Shown: positions 1 to 8,172 of the stretch, piece after piece | Layout: every line of letters begins with the position of its first letter | Position numbering within the stretch: the stretch's first letter is position 1 | NCBI GenBank assembly: GCA_964564915.1 | Contig: CAZMCU010000037.1 | Span: 1-17,994 of the forward strand | From: JAFGBM01 sp964564915 | Lineage (GTDB): Bacteria > Actinomycetota > Actinomycetes > Actinomycetales > Demequinaceae | DNA: 17,994 nt | Direction: 5' to 3' | The notes under the pieces: generated by a model | What the model was told of the DNA's origin: nothing | What the model saw: the letters and a program-made list of their open reading frames with translations, nothing else | The model's database searches: none | Program-made: the position numbers and the translations under genes

Positions 1-48
1 CCCGACTCCGTGCTCGCTGGCCTCGACGCCCTCGCGGGGGTGGAGTGA
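1..48 (+). CDS. C-terminal tail of an upstream gene, possibly the ABC ATPase partner (partial)
   Basis: Reading from base 1 gives 15 codons (ending ALAGVE) and a TGA at 46-48. This stop overlaps the ATG of the next gene (48-50) in a TGATG arrangement, so the two are probably translationally coupled. FtsX-type permeases usually follow their ATP-binding subunit, so this is likely the end of that ATPase, but the visible residues carry no diagnostic motif. The identity is inference from context only. Confidence 0.45.
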   Translation, partial: PDSVLAGLDALAGVE

Positions 49-2165
49 TGATCCTTCGACTGCTTCGGGAGCAATTCCGATCCCAGCGGCGCTACACCGT
101 GTGGGCCGCGGCGGTGCTCACGCTCGGTCTCGCGGTATCGACCTTCGCGTTGGTGTCCACCGCCACGCAGATCGCCCACAACGACAGCACCGAGGACGTC
201 AACCTCTACAGCCATCGCTACGAACTGTCTCTCTACTCATTCACGAATGGCAACCCGGGAGGCGTCCAGACTCAATGGATGACTCCCCAGCTCTCGCTCG
301 ACGAGGTCGCGGCATTGATTGAGGACTCCTCCTGGAACGACTCCCTGACGGTCATCAGGCAATTCGGTATTGAGACCGGTCGAGGGGGATACGAGGCGGC
401 CTTGCTCGCGGTGGCTACCCCCGTCGACTGGGAGAACTACCTCCTTGAGGGACACGCCCCGGGGCGCGGAGAAATCGTCCTCAACTCCGACTTCGCACGC
501 GAGTCCGGATGGTCGATCGGCGACACCATTCACCTGAGCGGAAATCCAGAGTATGTCGGCGACGCTCCGACTCTGTCGTTTACCCTTGTGGGACTTGTCC
601 GCTCCGGTGGATCGTCCCCGTATTCGTCGAGTCTGACAACCGGATATATCTCCTGGGACGACTCGATTACCGCATCGGGTTCACTTCAGAATTTCGTTTA
701 CGCCGACCCCGAAACCGGGGAGAGCACGGCCGCCGTGACAACCACCCTGTTGTGGGACGACGACATCCCGGCACTCGCCCCCTATGCTTCGGACACCCAC
801 TACCAAGGCATCGAACCCGGGATGTCCCTCAACAAAATGCATTGGTGGATGGACGACGTCTGGATGTTCATGCTCCTCTTCAGCGCTTTCGCGATCGTTG
901 GCATCGTCGTGGCGGCGTTTGCGATGGGGAGGTCCCAGGCCGAGGCTCGAACCCAATGGGTCGCGTCCGCTCGCGTCCTCGGGGCGACCCGGCGGTCCAT
1001 TGCGTTGACGTCGACGCTGGAGACGGCGCTCGTCGCTGCGACCGCGATCATCGTTGGAATCGGAACCGGCTACCTTGCCGTGTCCCTGCACCTGGCAATG
1101 CTGCGCACCCTTTCCCCGGAGGCCTTCCTGCCAGGACACCCCAGCCTTCCCGCGGTGGTGGTGGGGCTCGTGGCGGGGATCGGGATACTCGTCTCCGTCG
1201 TTGTCGTCGCCGTACCTGCGTATTGGGCCGCCCACATCTCTCCCGTTGCGGCTCTGAAGCCCGTTGCCCCTATGGCTGAGCGTACGGCCCCCCGCAAAGC
1301 CCACCTCCGTTGGATCCTGATCCCGATGACGGTAGTTGTGCTCGGTGCCTTCACCTCTTGGGTCATTGACGCGAATGAGGGTCCGGATCGGGGTGTCTTG
1401 TCTAGCGACACCTCGAAGAGCTTGGCCGTCATTGCGGCTGTCATTGGGGGGTTTGCCTTCTTCGTTGACGTCCTGCCCAGGCTTCTGCGCGTCATCGGTA
1501 CGCGACTCGCTCGTGGAAGGCGACCCTGGGCGATTGCAGCGGGTGATGGGCTCGTGACGCATACCCGCATGTACGTGTATGCGTCGCTTTCGATGGCCGT
1601 TGTGGTGGGCGTCTTCGGGGTGATTCTCACTTCTTCGGCACTCAACGCGATCGACTGGAGGACATACCGCGGTTGGGGAGAGCCCCCCATGCTGGGCTTC
1701 GGGGAGGGTATCCACCAGAACCCAAACGAGTTCTGGGGCTTCCTCGTGGCTTCGATGCTCACCGCGACCGGGGTCGCCCTGGCGATCACACTCAGTTCCG
1801 AGCGCACCGGCGCAGCCGAGACGGCCACCAGGGCGGCGCTCGGTATGAGTTACCGGGATGGGCGGGTGGCTGCTGGCGTCCGACATGTGATCCCACTTGG
1901 GCTGGGAATCGCGGTGGGGGGGCTCCTTGGGTGGTTGGTTCCCCTGGCCGTTCGCATCGCCCAGGCTGCGGTGTCTCCCGACTTCCTCGTCAACAGTCTT
2001 GGGTGGAATCTCCGGGTCGCCGGGGATGCTCTTCTTTCGACAGTGCTCCTTGCGCTCGTGGCGCTCGCCTTTTCGCTCGCGGGCGCGCTCGTCGTGGCGG
2101 CATCGTCACGGGAGCGAACCCCAGTCGAGGCGCTCCGACCAGCGGGCAAGGTGGGCGTCCGATGA
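48..2165 (+). CDS. FtsX/MacB-type ABC transporter permease, first of three paralogues
   Basis: A 705-residue inner-membrane permease. I chose ATG 48 rather than the GTG at 45 because all three paralogues then begin MILRL. Residues 17-41 form the first membrane helix and 42-270 an extracytoplasmic domain with a MacB-like segment (GHAPGRGEIVLNSDFA, 135-150; GWSIGD, 154-159). Further helices lie near 272-295, 322-352 and 366-392, then about six more to 684. The cytoplasmic segment QWVASARVLGATRR (303-316) is the FtsX-type coupling region. The protein appears to be two FtsX modules: the first ends SPVAALKPV (398-406) and the second, without an outer domain, ends TPVEALRPAG (691-700). It should work with a separate ATPase, probably encoded just upstream. 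The family exports lipids, peptides or drugs or drives envelope remodelling; the substrate cannot be told. The stop overlaps the next start (ATGA). Confidence 0.9.
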   Translation: MILRLLREQFRSQRRYTVWAAAVLTLGLAVSTFALVSTATQIAHNDSTEDVNLYSHRYELSLYSFTNGNPGGVQTQWMTPQLSLDEVAALIEDSSWNDSLTVIRQFGIETGRGGYEAALLAVATPVDWENYLLEGHAPGRGEIVLNSDFARESGWSIGDTIHLSGNPEYVGDAPTLSFTLVGLVRSGGSSPYSSSLTTGYISWDDSITASGSLQNFVYADPETGESTAAVTTTLLWDDDIPALAPYASDTHYQGIEPGMSLNKMHWWMDDVWMFMLLFSAFAIVGIVVAAFAMGRSQAEARTQWVASARVLGATRRSIALTSTLETALVAATAIIVGIGTGYLAVSLHLAMLRTLSPEAFLPGHPSLPAVVVGLVAGIGILVSVVVVAVPAYWAAHISPVAALKPVAPMAERTAPRKAHLRWILIPMTVVVLGAFTSWVIDANEGPDRGVLSSDTSKSLAVIAAVIGGFAFFVDVLPRLLRVIGTRLARGRRPWAIAAGDGLVTHTRMYVYASLSMAVVVGVFGVILTSSALNAIDWRTYRGWGEPPMLGFGEGIHQNPNEFWGFLVASMLTATGVALAITLSSERTGAAETATRAALGMSYRDGRVAAGVRHVIPLGLGIAVGGLLGWLVPLAVRIAQAAVSPDFLVNSLGWNLRVAGDALLSTVLLALVALAFSLAGALVVAASSRERTPVEALRPAGKVGVR

Positions 2166-4309
2166 TCCTGCGACTCGCGGCCGAGCAGGCCCGGTCCCAG
2201 AAGCGGTACACGATCTGGACCGCGGCGCTCATGACGCTCGCGCTCACATCCGTTGCGTTCGCCCTCATGCTCGTTGCGACCCAGCGGGCGATGTGGGACG
2301 ACGCTATCCGCGTATCTCTCGCCGACCGAGCGCACATCGTAGTTGGCCCACAGTACTTCGGCGAGGTTCCAGACGTGGAGTCTTTGCCCCCGTCGTGGGA
2401 CCTCATGTCGGTCGAGGAGGTCGACCGGAGCGTCGCGGAGGCGATCGCCAATGGATCCGACGTGGCGGCCATCCGCGAATGGGCGGTGGTGACACGACCA
2501 ACCACGTCCTTCCCCCAACTCATGCTCGCGGCCGCGACGGGCGACTACGACTGGGATCTCGTCCTCGCGAGTGGTCGCCTCCCCGGGGATGGGGAAATCC
2601 TCCTCAACGCTCGTGTGGCAGACGAACTCGGCCTCGGCGTCGGTGACACCATCGACTTGTACTACGCGCTTCACCCGCAGACCATCGGCGAGCCCGTAGT
2701 GGAAGCGGACTGGCACACGTATACGATCTCCGGCCTCAGCAGAGCCGCCGACTGGGGAAACCCCCTCTTCACCGATATCTGGACCGATATCTGGTATGTG
2801 CCCGACTACTCGTACGTCTCGTGGGAGGCGTCCAGTTCTCCCGACGGTCCATTCGCCTGCAGGCTCTGCACCATCGACGACCAAGGCCACACGGCAACCT
2901 TCATCCCCTCGTCAACCACGGCATGGAACATCGACGACCCCGCGCTCAGCGGTCTCCCGATGCAGTCATCCCCAGACGGGTTTGTCGCGGTCATGATGTC
3001 CGAGGCGCCGAGCGTTCCCCCAGCGGCCATCGTCGGCTATGTCCTTGCCGCCCTCGTCACCTTCGGAATGATCCTTGGAGCATTCGGCGTGGGTCGCGCG
3101 CAGGCCCAAGCCCGCCTCCAGTGGGTCGCGACCGCTCGGACACTGGGGGCTACGCGTCGAGCGGTCGTCGGTGCGACACTTCTGGAAAGCCTCCTCGTTG
3201 CCACCGCCGCAACCATTGCCTCTCTCACGCTCGGCTACGGAGTTGCGAACGTCGCCTTCTCCTTCATGCGCGGCTTCGATGGCCCGATACTCGGCCCCTC
3301 GCACGTTCCGATGACCTGGTGGGTCGTCGCAGCGGTGGCGCTCGTCGGCGCGTTCCTCTCGCTTATCGTCGCGGCCGTACCCGCCTTCTGGGCGTCGCGC
3401 GTCTCTCCCGTCGCCGCATTCAAGCCAGTCACCGACGTCACCGAGGTCGAGATTTCCAGACGCGTGACGGTGTGGTGGATCGTTCCAGCGTTCGTCGGCG
3501 GGGTTGCGGCGATCTGGCTCGGCACCCATGAACAGGGTTCCGTCGGGTTCGTCGCCTACCTCGGCTTCATCTTCGCCGGAACCACCGGGTTCATCCTGCT
3601 CAAGGAAGGACTCAGCGCGCTTATCGTGACGGTCGGCAAACATTTCGCACGTAGTCGGTCGCCGGTTCTCCAGGTCACGGGCGACGGGTTCGTCTCATCG
3701 CCCCGCAGTGCCGTCACACTCGCCCTCCTGTTCGCACTACCTACCACGTTCGTTTCGTGGGCCATGCTGCTCAGCAACTTCTGGCACCTGGAGTTACACC
3801 TAGCCGCTGGCCTGCCGAGCTCGACGTGGCCCCTACCGGGCCACGAATCGGCTGGCGTCTGGGCGACGGAGGGAGTCCTCTGGGCACTCGTCATCGTTGC
3901 GGAGTTCGAGGCGGTTGCCCTCGCCATCACGTTCGCGAGCCGATGGGCCTCGGCAAGCGACGCAGCAACCCGCCGGGCTCTCGGCCTCTCCACGCTCCAG
4001 CAACGCCAGGCGGCGTTCATTCGGCACGCCACCCCCCAGTTGGCTGGCACCATCGTCGGCGCGTTCCTTGGTTTCGCGCTGGGCGCCGCCACCCACTTTC
4101 TCACGGCGATCAACGGAGGTTCTGCCCACTTCGGCACAGCCAGCGACTACCTCCCCGCGTGGTGGTACTCGGCCCTGAGCGCCGGATACGGCGTGGTGCT
4201 CGTCGCGGCTTTCGCCTCGCTGGGCGGGCTTGTGGTCGCCGCGGCGGCCTCCCGCGTCCGTACCCCCATCGAGGGCCTCAAACCCACCGGAAAGGTGCAC
4301 GCCCGATGA
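2162..4309 (+). CDS. FtsX/MacB-type ABC transporter permease, second paralogue
   Basis: A 715-residue permease starting at an ATG that overlaps the previous stop by four bases (ATGA), so translation is probably coupled. It matches its neighbours along its length: MILRLAAEQARSQKRYTIW at the start, an extracytoplasmic domain to about residue 285, GRAQAQARLQWVATARTLGA (311-330) as the coupling segment, VSPVAAFKPV closing the first half and TPIEGLKPTGKVHAR closing the protein. The outer domain has two close cysteines (C233, C236) that the first paralogue lacks, which could form a disulfide, and an in-frame TDIW-TDIW duplication. The outer domains diverge far more than the membrane parts, which suggests the three proteins have specialised. 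Whether they assemble together or form alternative transporters is not visible. Confidence 0.9.
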   Translation: MILRLAAEQARSQKRYTIWTAALMTLALTSVAFALMLVATQRAMWDDAIRVSLADRAHIVVGPQYFGEVPDVESLPPSWDLMSVEEVDRSVAEAIANGSDVAAIREWAVVTRPTTSFPQLMLAAATGDYDWDLVLASGRLPGDGEILLNARVADELGLGVGDTIDLYYALHPQTIGEPVVEADWHTYTISGLSRAADWGNPLFTDIWTDIWYVPDYSYVSWEASSSPDGPFACRLCTIDDQGHTATFIPSSTTAWNIDDPALSGLPMQSSPDGFVAVMMSEAPSVPPAAIVGYVLAALVTFGMILGAFGVGRAQAQARLQWVATARTLGATRRAVVGATLLESLLVATAATIASLTLGYGVANVAFSFMRGFDGPILGPSHVPMTWWVVAAVALVGAFLSLIVAAVPAFWASRVSPVAAFKPVTDVTEVEISRRVTVWWIVPAFVGGVAAIWLGTHEQGSVGFVAYLGFIFAGTTGFILLKEGLSALIVTVGKHFARSRSPVLQVTGDGFVSSPRSAVTLALLFALPTTFVSWAMLLSNFWHLELHLAAGLPSSTWPLPGHESAGVWATEGVLWALVIVAEFEAVALAITFASRWASASDAATRRALGLSTLQQRQAAFIRHATPQLAGTIVGAFLGFALGAATHFLTAINGGSAHFGTASDYLPAWWYSALSAGYGVVLVAAFASLGGLVVAAAASRVRTPIEGLKPTGKVHAR
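2771..2794 (+). repeat. 12-bp perfect tandem duplication inside the second permease
   Basis: The 12-mer accgatatctgg occurs twice back to back (2771-2782 and 2783-2794). It is in frame and doubles the residues T-D-I-W in the extracytoplasmic domain. Neither neighbouring paralogue has the doubling, so this looks like a recent slippage event or a short indel unique to this gene. Confidence 0.9.
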
Positions 4310-6161
4310 TCCTCCGCCTCGCCCTCGCCCAGGCTCGCGCCCAGAAGCGGTACACCGCCTGGACGGCCGCACTCCTGACGCTCGTCCTCATGTTCACGAC
4401 GTTCGGACTTATCCTCTACGCGAACCAACGGATCATCAGCCACGACCTCCAAGCAGCGCAAGTGGGTGGGCGGGCGAACAACGCTTGGGTCGAGTCGCTG
4501 ACTGGAGTCGATTCACCCGAGCCCAATGCGTTGGACCGCACTGATCGCGTCCCACTTGAGGACATTGACCGGGCAGTCGAAGCCGCAGTCGCCGATGGGT
4601 CGGACGTCGTCGCGGTCCGGCAGGCATCGGTTCAGGAGTACTCACCAAAGCCTGTCCTCGGTTGGGTTTCCCCGATAGAGATTCGCGCGGTGACGGGGGC
4701 TTATGACTGGGACGTCATGCTCGTCGAGGGAAGCGTTCCCGAGCCGGGAGAGATTGCTATCAGCGCCCAGTGGGCACGCGATCGCGAGCTGGGGATCGGT
4801 GACTCGGTCCGTCTCTCCTCCTACCAAGGGTGGGACCCGTACTACGACACCCCTCCTCCCTCCACATGGACCACCTACGAGATTTCTGGTCTCATCAAGT
4901 CGTGTGGGGACCACTTCGGGTACTCGACGTACTGCCCACAAGGCTTCCTCTCATGGGAGGAGTCCGCGGCACCGGGAAGTCCCTTCACCTACTTGACCTC
5001 GGACTTTGACGGGACGACCGGCCTGGTCACCTGGACAGAGATCACCTACAACATCGACGCCCCGTCCCTCCAGCAATTCGACGGGTTCGTTCAGATGAGT
5101 ATGTACTCCACCTGGGACCACTCCACCCCTCCAGCGACCTGGCTTGCCGCTGGCGTTGCCGCGCTGTTCGTCGTCGGCATGATCGTCATGGCGTTCGCGG
5201 TGGGGCGGGCTCAGGCCCAAACGCGAATGACGTGGGTCGCGACCGCGCGGACCCTCGGTGCCACTAAACGCGCTGTTGTGGCCGCATCGATTGCCGAGAC
5301 TCTTCTCATCGCCGTCGCTTCAACCGTTGCCGCTTGTGTTCTGGGGACTCTTGCCGCGGTCGCGCACCGCGCGATTCACCTCTCGGTCGTCGCCCACCCC
5401 TTCATCCCGGACCACCTCTCCATCCCGTGGTGGGTGTTCGCGGGAGTCGCAGCCTGCGGGTTGGTACTCGCCGCGATCGTCTCCGCGGTCCCCGCGTTCT
5501 GGGCGGCGCGAGTGTCCCCCGTCGCCGCCCTCAAGCCGGTGAACGAGGTTATGGAGGCCGAGGTATCCCGGAAGGTCCACGCGCGGTGGCTCGTGCCGCC
5601 ATTCGTCCTCGGCGTCGTTGCGATTCTCGTTGGCGCTGGGCCAACCGCGGTCGGCCAGGTCGCGGCAACCCTCGGAGGAATCGTCGCCGTTCCGACCGGG
5701 TTCTTTCTCATACTTGAGGGTCTTCGCCTCGCAATTCCGGTGCTCGGTCGTCGCCTGTCACGGGCTCACCGACCGTGGGCGATCGCTGCCGGGGATGCGC
5801 TCGCCTTGCGGCCGCGTCAAGGCGTCGCTCCCGCACTCCTACATGTCATGACGCTCGGGATCGGTGCTCTCGCCGTAACTCTCACGTCGTTCCGGGACGC
5901 TGAGCGGATAGTGGATGTTCAGCGGGACGGAAGCATCGTGTCTTCTCCGATGGTCGAACCCGAGTACCGGCTCGCGATCAGGACCAGTCTTGTGATGGGC
6001 GTCCNNNNNNNNNNNNNNNNNNNNNNNNNNNNNNNNNNNNNNNNNNNNNNNNNNNNNNNNNNNNNNNNNNNNNNNNNNNNNNNNNNNNNNNNNNNNNNNN
6101 NNNNGTCGCCGCGTCCACCGGATCGCGCACGCCCGTCGAGGCGCTGCGTCAAGTGGGGTAA
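4306..6161 (+). CDS. FtsX/MacB-type ABC transporter permease, third paralogue, interrupted by an assembly gap
   Basis: It starts at an ATG overlapping the previous stop (ATGA). Residues 1-566 are readable: MILRLALAQARAQKRYTAW, an outer domain to about 275 with C200 and C210 as a possible disulfide, the coupling segment VATARTLGATKRAV (311-324), and the half-way motif VSPVAALKPVNEVMEAEVSR. After the gap the expected end appears (VAASTGSRTPVEALRQVG, stop TAA 6159-6161) but in another nominal frame. That is explained by the gap being a fixed 100-N placeholder. Aligned to the second paralogue, about 110 residues (roughly 330 bp) are missing, more than the 100 N shown. I regard the gene as intact. 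It is the last gene of the permease operon and is followed by a hairpin. Confidence 0.85.
6005..6104. other. Assembly gap of 100 N
   Basis: Exactly 100 unknown bases inside the third permease. The coding frame on the right is shifted relative to the left. If the gene is intact, the true gap length must leave remainder 2 when divided by 3, and paralogue comparison suggests about 330 bases. Confidence 0.97.
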
Positions 6162-6168
6162 GGGGTCG

Positions 6169-6224
6169 CTACGGGGTCGGTCGTCGTTGAGGGGGGTGAG
6201 GTAACCCTTCGGCCGACCCCGTAG
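6169..6224 (+). terminator. Long hairpin after the permease operon, probable terminator
   Basis: The arms ctacggggtcgg (6169-6180) and ccgaccccgtag (6213-6224) are perfectly complementary over 12 bp. The pairing extends inward by one wobble and two GC pairs, with a loop of about 26 bases. It begins eight bases after the permease stop. No T-run follows, which is common for terminators in high-GC actinobacteria. The 3' arm overlaps the -10 box of the next gene, so it could also have a regulatory role. Confidence 0.6.
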
Positions 6225-6227
6225 ACT
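6222..6227 (+). promoter_or_regulatory. Putative -10 box (TAGACT) for the Cys-rich protein/rhodanese pair
   Basis: TAGACT fits the actinobacterial TANNNT -10 pattern and is identical to the -10 box of metZ downstream. Transcription would begin near 6234, giving a leader of about 38 bases with a Shine-Dalgarno AGGAG at 6262-6266, five bases before ATG 6272. No clear -35 is seen. Confidence 0.45.
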
Positions 6228-6271
6228 GACGTTTGCGGCCTGCACCGCGCCATCCAACACCAGGAGTCGCC

Positions 6272-6463
6272 ATGCCCAAGCCCCCGGTCCCCGGCGGACG
6301 CACCGACCTGCTGCACCTTGACCAGCCCACGAGCGGCGAAAGCGATGAAGGTTGCGGCTGCGGTGGTGACGGTTGTTGCGGTGGTGGCGGTCGGGGCCGT
6401 CGGAACCCCAACTCCGCGACGCCGGAGGGCACGGAGGCGACCCCCACGGTGACGGACGCCTGA
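6272..6463 (+). CDS. Small Gly/Cys-rich protein coupled to a rhodanese
   Basis: A 63-residue protein that I do not recognise. ATG 6272 is preceded by AGGAG at 6262-6266, and the stop TGA (6461-6463) shares its last base with the ATG of the rhodanese, which favours a real, co-translated gene. The N-terminus is proline-rich (MPKPPVPGGRTDLLHLDQP). The centre is an acidic patch followed by GCGCGGDGCCGGGG with four cysteines at 28, 30, 35 and 36 (CxC-x4-CC). The tail is hydrophilic and rich in Thr and Glu. There is no signal peptide or membrane segment. Four thiols beside a sulfurtransferase could bind a metal or accept or hand on sulfane sulfur, which is inference only. A low-complexity non-coding reading is possible but less likely given the start and stop signals. 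Confidence 0.65.
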   Translation: MPKPPVPGGRTDLLHLDQPTSGESDEGCGCGGDGCCGGGGRGRRNPNSATPEGTEATPTVTDA

Positions 6464-6873
6464 TGTCGTACGAAGGCGACCTCACCCCCCAGGAGGCCTG
6501 GGACATGCTCGCCTCCAACCCCAAGGCCGTGCTCGTTGACGTCCGCACCAAGGAGGAGTGGAACGCCGTCGGCGTCCCCGACACGTCGCCCCTCGGCCGT
6601 CCCGCCGTCTTCGTCCAGTGGTCCACCTATCCGGACGACGAACTCAACCCCACGTTCATCGATGAGCTCCGCACGGCTGGCCTCGAACCGGGCACTCCCC
6701 TCCTGATCATCTGCCGCTCCGGTCACCGCTCCATCGCGGCCGCCATCGAGGCCACGGAGGCGGGCCTCGGCCCCTGCTACAACGTCCTCGAGGGTTTTGA
6801 GGGCGCGGCCGACGACGACGGACGACGCAGTTGGCAAGGCTGGAAGGTCCTCGGGCTTCCCTGGCGCCAATAG
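6463..6873 (+). CDS. Rhodanese-like sulfurtransferase next to metZ
   Basis: A 136-residue single-domain rhodanese. The start is the ATG overlapping the preceding stop (TGATG). No good ribosome binding site stands before it, so translation is likely coupled to the Cys-rich protein. LVDVRTKEEW (24-33) is the CH2A-type region. The active loop CRSGHRS (84-90) carries the catalytic Cys84 that holds persulfide, and a conserved EGFEG/WK..GLPW ending closes the fold. It is cytoplasmic, with no export signal. In Mycobacterium the same pairing of a rhodanese with metZ occurs (Rv0390-Rv0391), suggesting a role in delivering sulfur or sulfide for homocysteine synthesis, but the family is functionally broad and the physiological acceptor is unknown. 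Confidence 0.88.
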   Translation: MSYEGDLTPQEAWDMLASNPKAVLVDVRTKEEWNAVGVPDTSPLGRPAVFVQWSTYPDDELNPTFIDELRTAGLEPGTPLLIICRSGHRSIAAAIEATEAGLGPCYNVLEGFEGAADDDGRRSWQGWKVLGLPWRQ

Positions 6874-6926
6874 GCCCTCGCTCTTCTGCCGTCGTCACGC
6901 CCAACCACGTCGACGTGTTCGCGCCC

Positions 6927-6932
6927 TAGACT
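6927..6932 (+). promoter_or_regulatory. -10 box of a leaderless metZ promoter
   Basis: TAGACT is followed by six bases (TGCCGC) and then ATG 6939. A start about seven bases below the box would put the first transcribed base on the start codon. No Shine-Dalgarno sequence precedes the ATG, in keeping with a leaderless message. No convincing -35 is seen. Confidence 0.65.
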
Positions 6933-6938
6933 TGCCGC

Positions 6939-8162
6939 ATGAACGACGAGGAAGACCTCAGCCGCTACCGTCCCGACACGCGCGCGATCCGCGCGGGGAT
7001 CGATCGCTCCCCGAACCACGAGATGTCTGAGGGCCTGTTCCTCACTTCCGGCTACGTCTACGACCGCGCCGCGGACGCGGAGGCCGCCTTTGCTGGGGAG
7101 CTCGACGTCTTCATGTACTCGCGCTACGGCAACCCGACGGTCCATGCGTTCCAGGAGCGCCTGCGCTCGATCGAGGGAGCGGAGGCGTGCTTCGCGACCT
7201 CGACCGGAATGTCGGCCGTCTTCACGGCTCTGGCGTCGATCCTCGTCGGGGGCGACCGCCTCGTCGCCTCCCGCGCCCTCTTCGGCTCCTCCATCCAGAT
7301 CTTCGACCTGTACTTCACCCAGTGGGGTATCGAGGTGGAACTCGTCGACGGACACGTCACCGAGCAGTGGGAGGCCGCGCTCCAACGCCCGGCTAAGGCC
7401 GTCTTCTTCGAGTCTCCGAGCAACCCCATGCAGGACATCGTCGACGTGCGTCGGGTCGCGGAACTCGCGCACGCCGCGGGGGCCCTCGTCATCGTCGACA
7501 ACGTCTTCGCCACCCCGATCGGGCAACGACCGCTCGACCTCGGCGCCGACGCCGTTGTCTACTCGACGACCAAGCACATCGACGGGCAAGGCAGGGTAAT
7601 GGGCGGGGCGATCCTCGGCAGCGACGAGTACATCAACGGTCCCGTCAAGACGATGATCCGCCAGATGGGGCCTACGCTTTCCCCCTTCAACGCGTGGGTG
7701 CTGCTCAAGGGCCTGGAGACGATGCCCGTGCGGGTGCGCCACCAGGCGGCGTCGGCGCTCGAAATCGCGACGTGGCTCGAGGCGCAGCCGGGTGCCGCGC
7801 GGGTCCTCTACCCGTTCCTCCCGTCGCACCCTCAACACGCGCTCGCCACGTCTCAGATGACGCTCGGGGGCACGGTGGTGACGTTCGACCTCGCCATCCC
7901 CGGTGACCCCTCCGGGACGGGTCCCAAGGCCAAAGCGAGCGCCTTCCGATTCATGGACGCGCTCCACCTCTTCGAGCTCGTCAACAACTTCGCGGACGCG
8001 AAATCGATCGTCACGCACCCGGCGACGACGCTTCACCGGAGCCTCGGCGCGGAGGCTCGCGCCGCCATCGGCGAATCGGACGCGACCATCCGGCTCAGCA
8101 TTGGGCTCGAGGACGTCGAGGACCTCAAGGAGGACCTCGCCCAGGCGCTGAAGACGCTCTAG
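6939..8162 (+). CDS. metZ: O-succinylhomoserine sulfhydrylase, PLP enzyme of methionine synthesis
   Basis: A 407-residue Cys/Met-metabolism PLP enzyme of normal family length. It should join O-succinylhomoserine (or a similar activated homoserine) with sulfide to give homocysteine in the cytoplasm. Family landmarks are YSRYGNP (60-66), STGMSA (88-93), ESPSNP (158-163), IVDNVFATP (185-193) and the Schiff-base lysine K212 in STTKHIDGQGR, followed by TLHRSLG and IRLSIGLEDVEDL near the end. The long DLYFTQWGIEVELVDG stretch and GQGRVMGGAIL favour MetZ over MetB or MetC. ATG 6939 sits six bases after a TAGACT -10 box and has no Shine-Dalgarno, so it is probably read from a leaderless mRNA, separate from the rhodanese 65 bp upstream. 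Close alternatives are cystathionine gamma-synthase and O-acetylhomoserine sulfhydrylase. Confidence 0.9.
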   Translation: MNDEEDLSRYRPDTRAIRAGIDRSPNHEMSEGLFLTSGYVYDRAADAEAAFAGELDVFMYSRYGNPTVHAFQERLRSIEGAEACFATSTGMSAVFTALASILVGGDRLVASRALFGSSIQIFDLYFTQWGIEVELVDGHVTEQWEAALQRPAKAVFFESPSNPMQDIVDVRRVAELAHAAGALVIVDNVFATPIGQRPLDLGADAVVYSTTKHIDGQGRVMGGAILGSDEYINGPVKTMIRQMGPTLSPFNAWVLLKGLETMPVRVRHQAASALEIATWLEAQPGAARVLYPFLPSHPQHALATSQMTLGGTVVTFDLAIPGDPSGTGPKAKASAFRFMDALHLFELVNNFADAKSIVTHPATTLHRSLGAEARAAIGESDATIRLSIGLEDVEDLKEDLAQALKTL

Positions 8163-8172
8163 AGTCCCGCGA

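Noticed and set aside
681..1886. A 401-codon minus-strand open frame within the first permease.
   Set aside because: Shadow of a well-supported gene; low-complexity charged composition and no start signals.
4306..6204. The third permease as a frameshifted pseudogene ending at 6204.
   Set aside because: The frame change falls exactly at a 100-N placeholder, and the conserved C-terminal motif is intact in the other frame with its own stop at 6161.
6350..6400. The Gly/Cys-rich core of the 63-residue protein recalls thiazole/oxazole-type peptide precursors such as microcin B17.
   Set aside because: No cyclodehydratase, dehydrogenase or other modifying enzyme is present, the core is short and followed by a long hydrophilic tail, and the partner gene is a rhodanese. 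A sulfur or metal role fits better.
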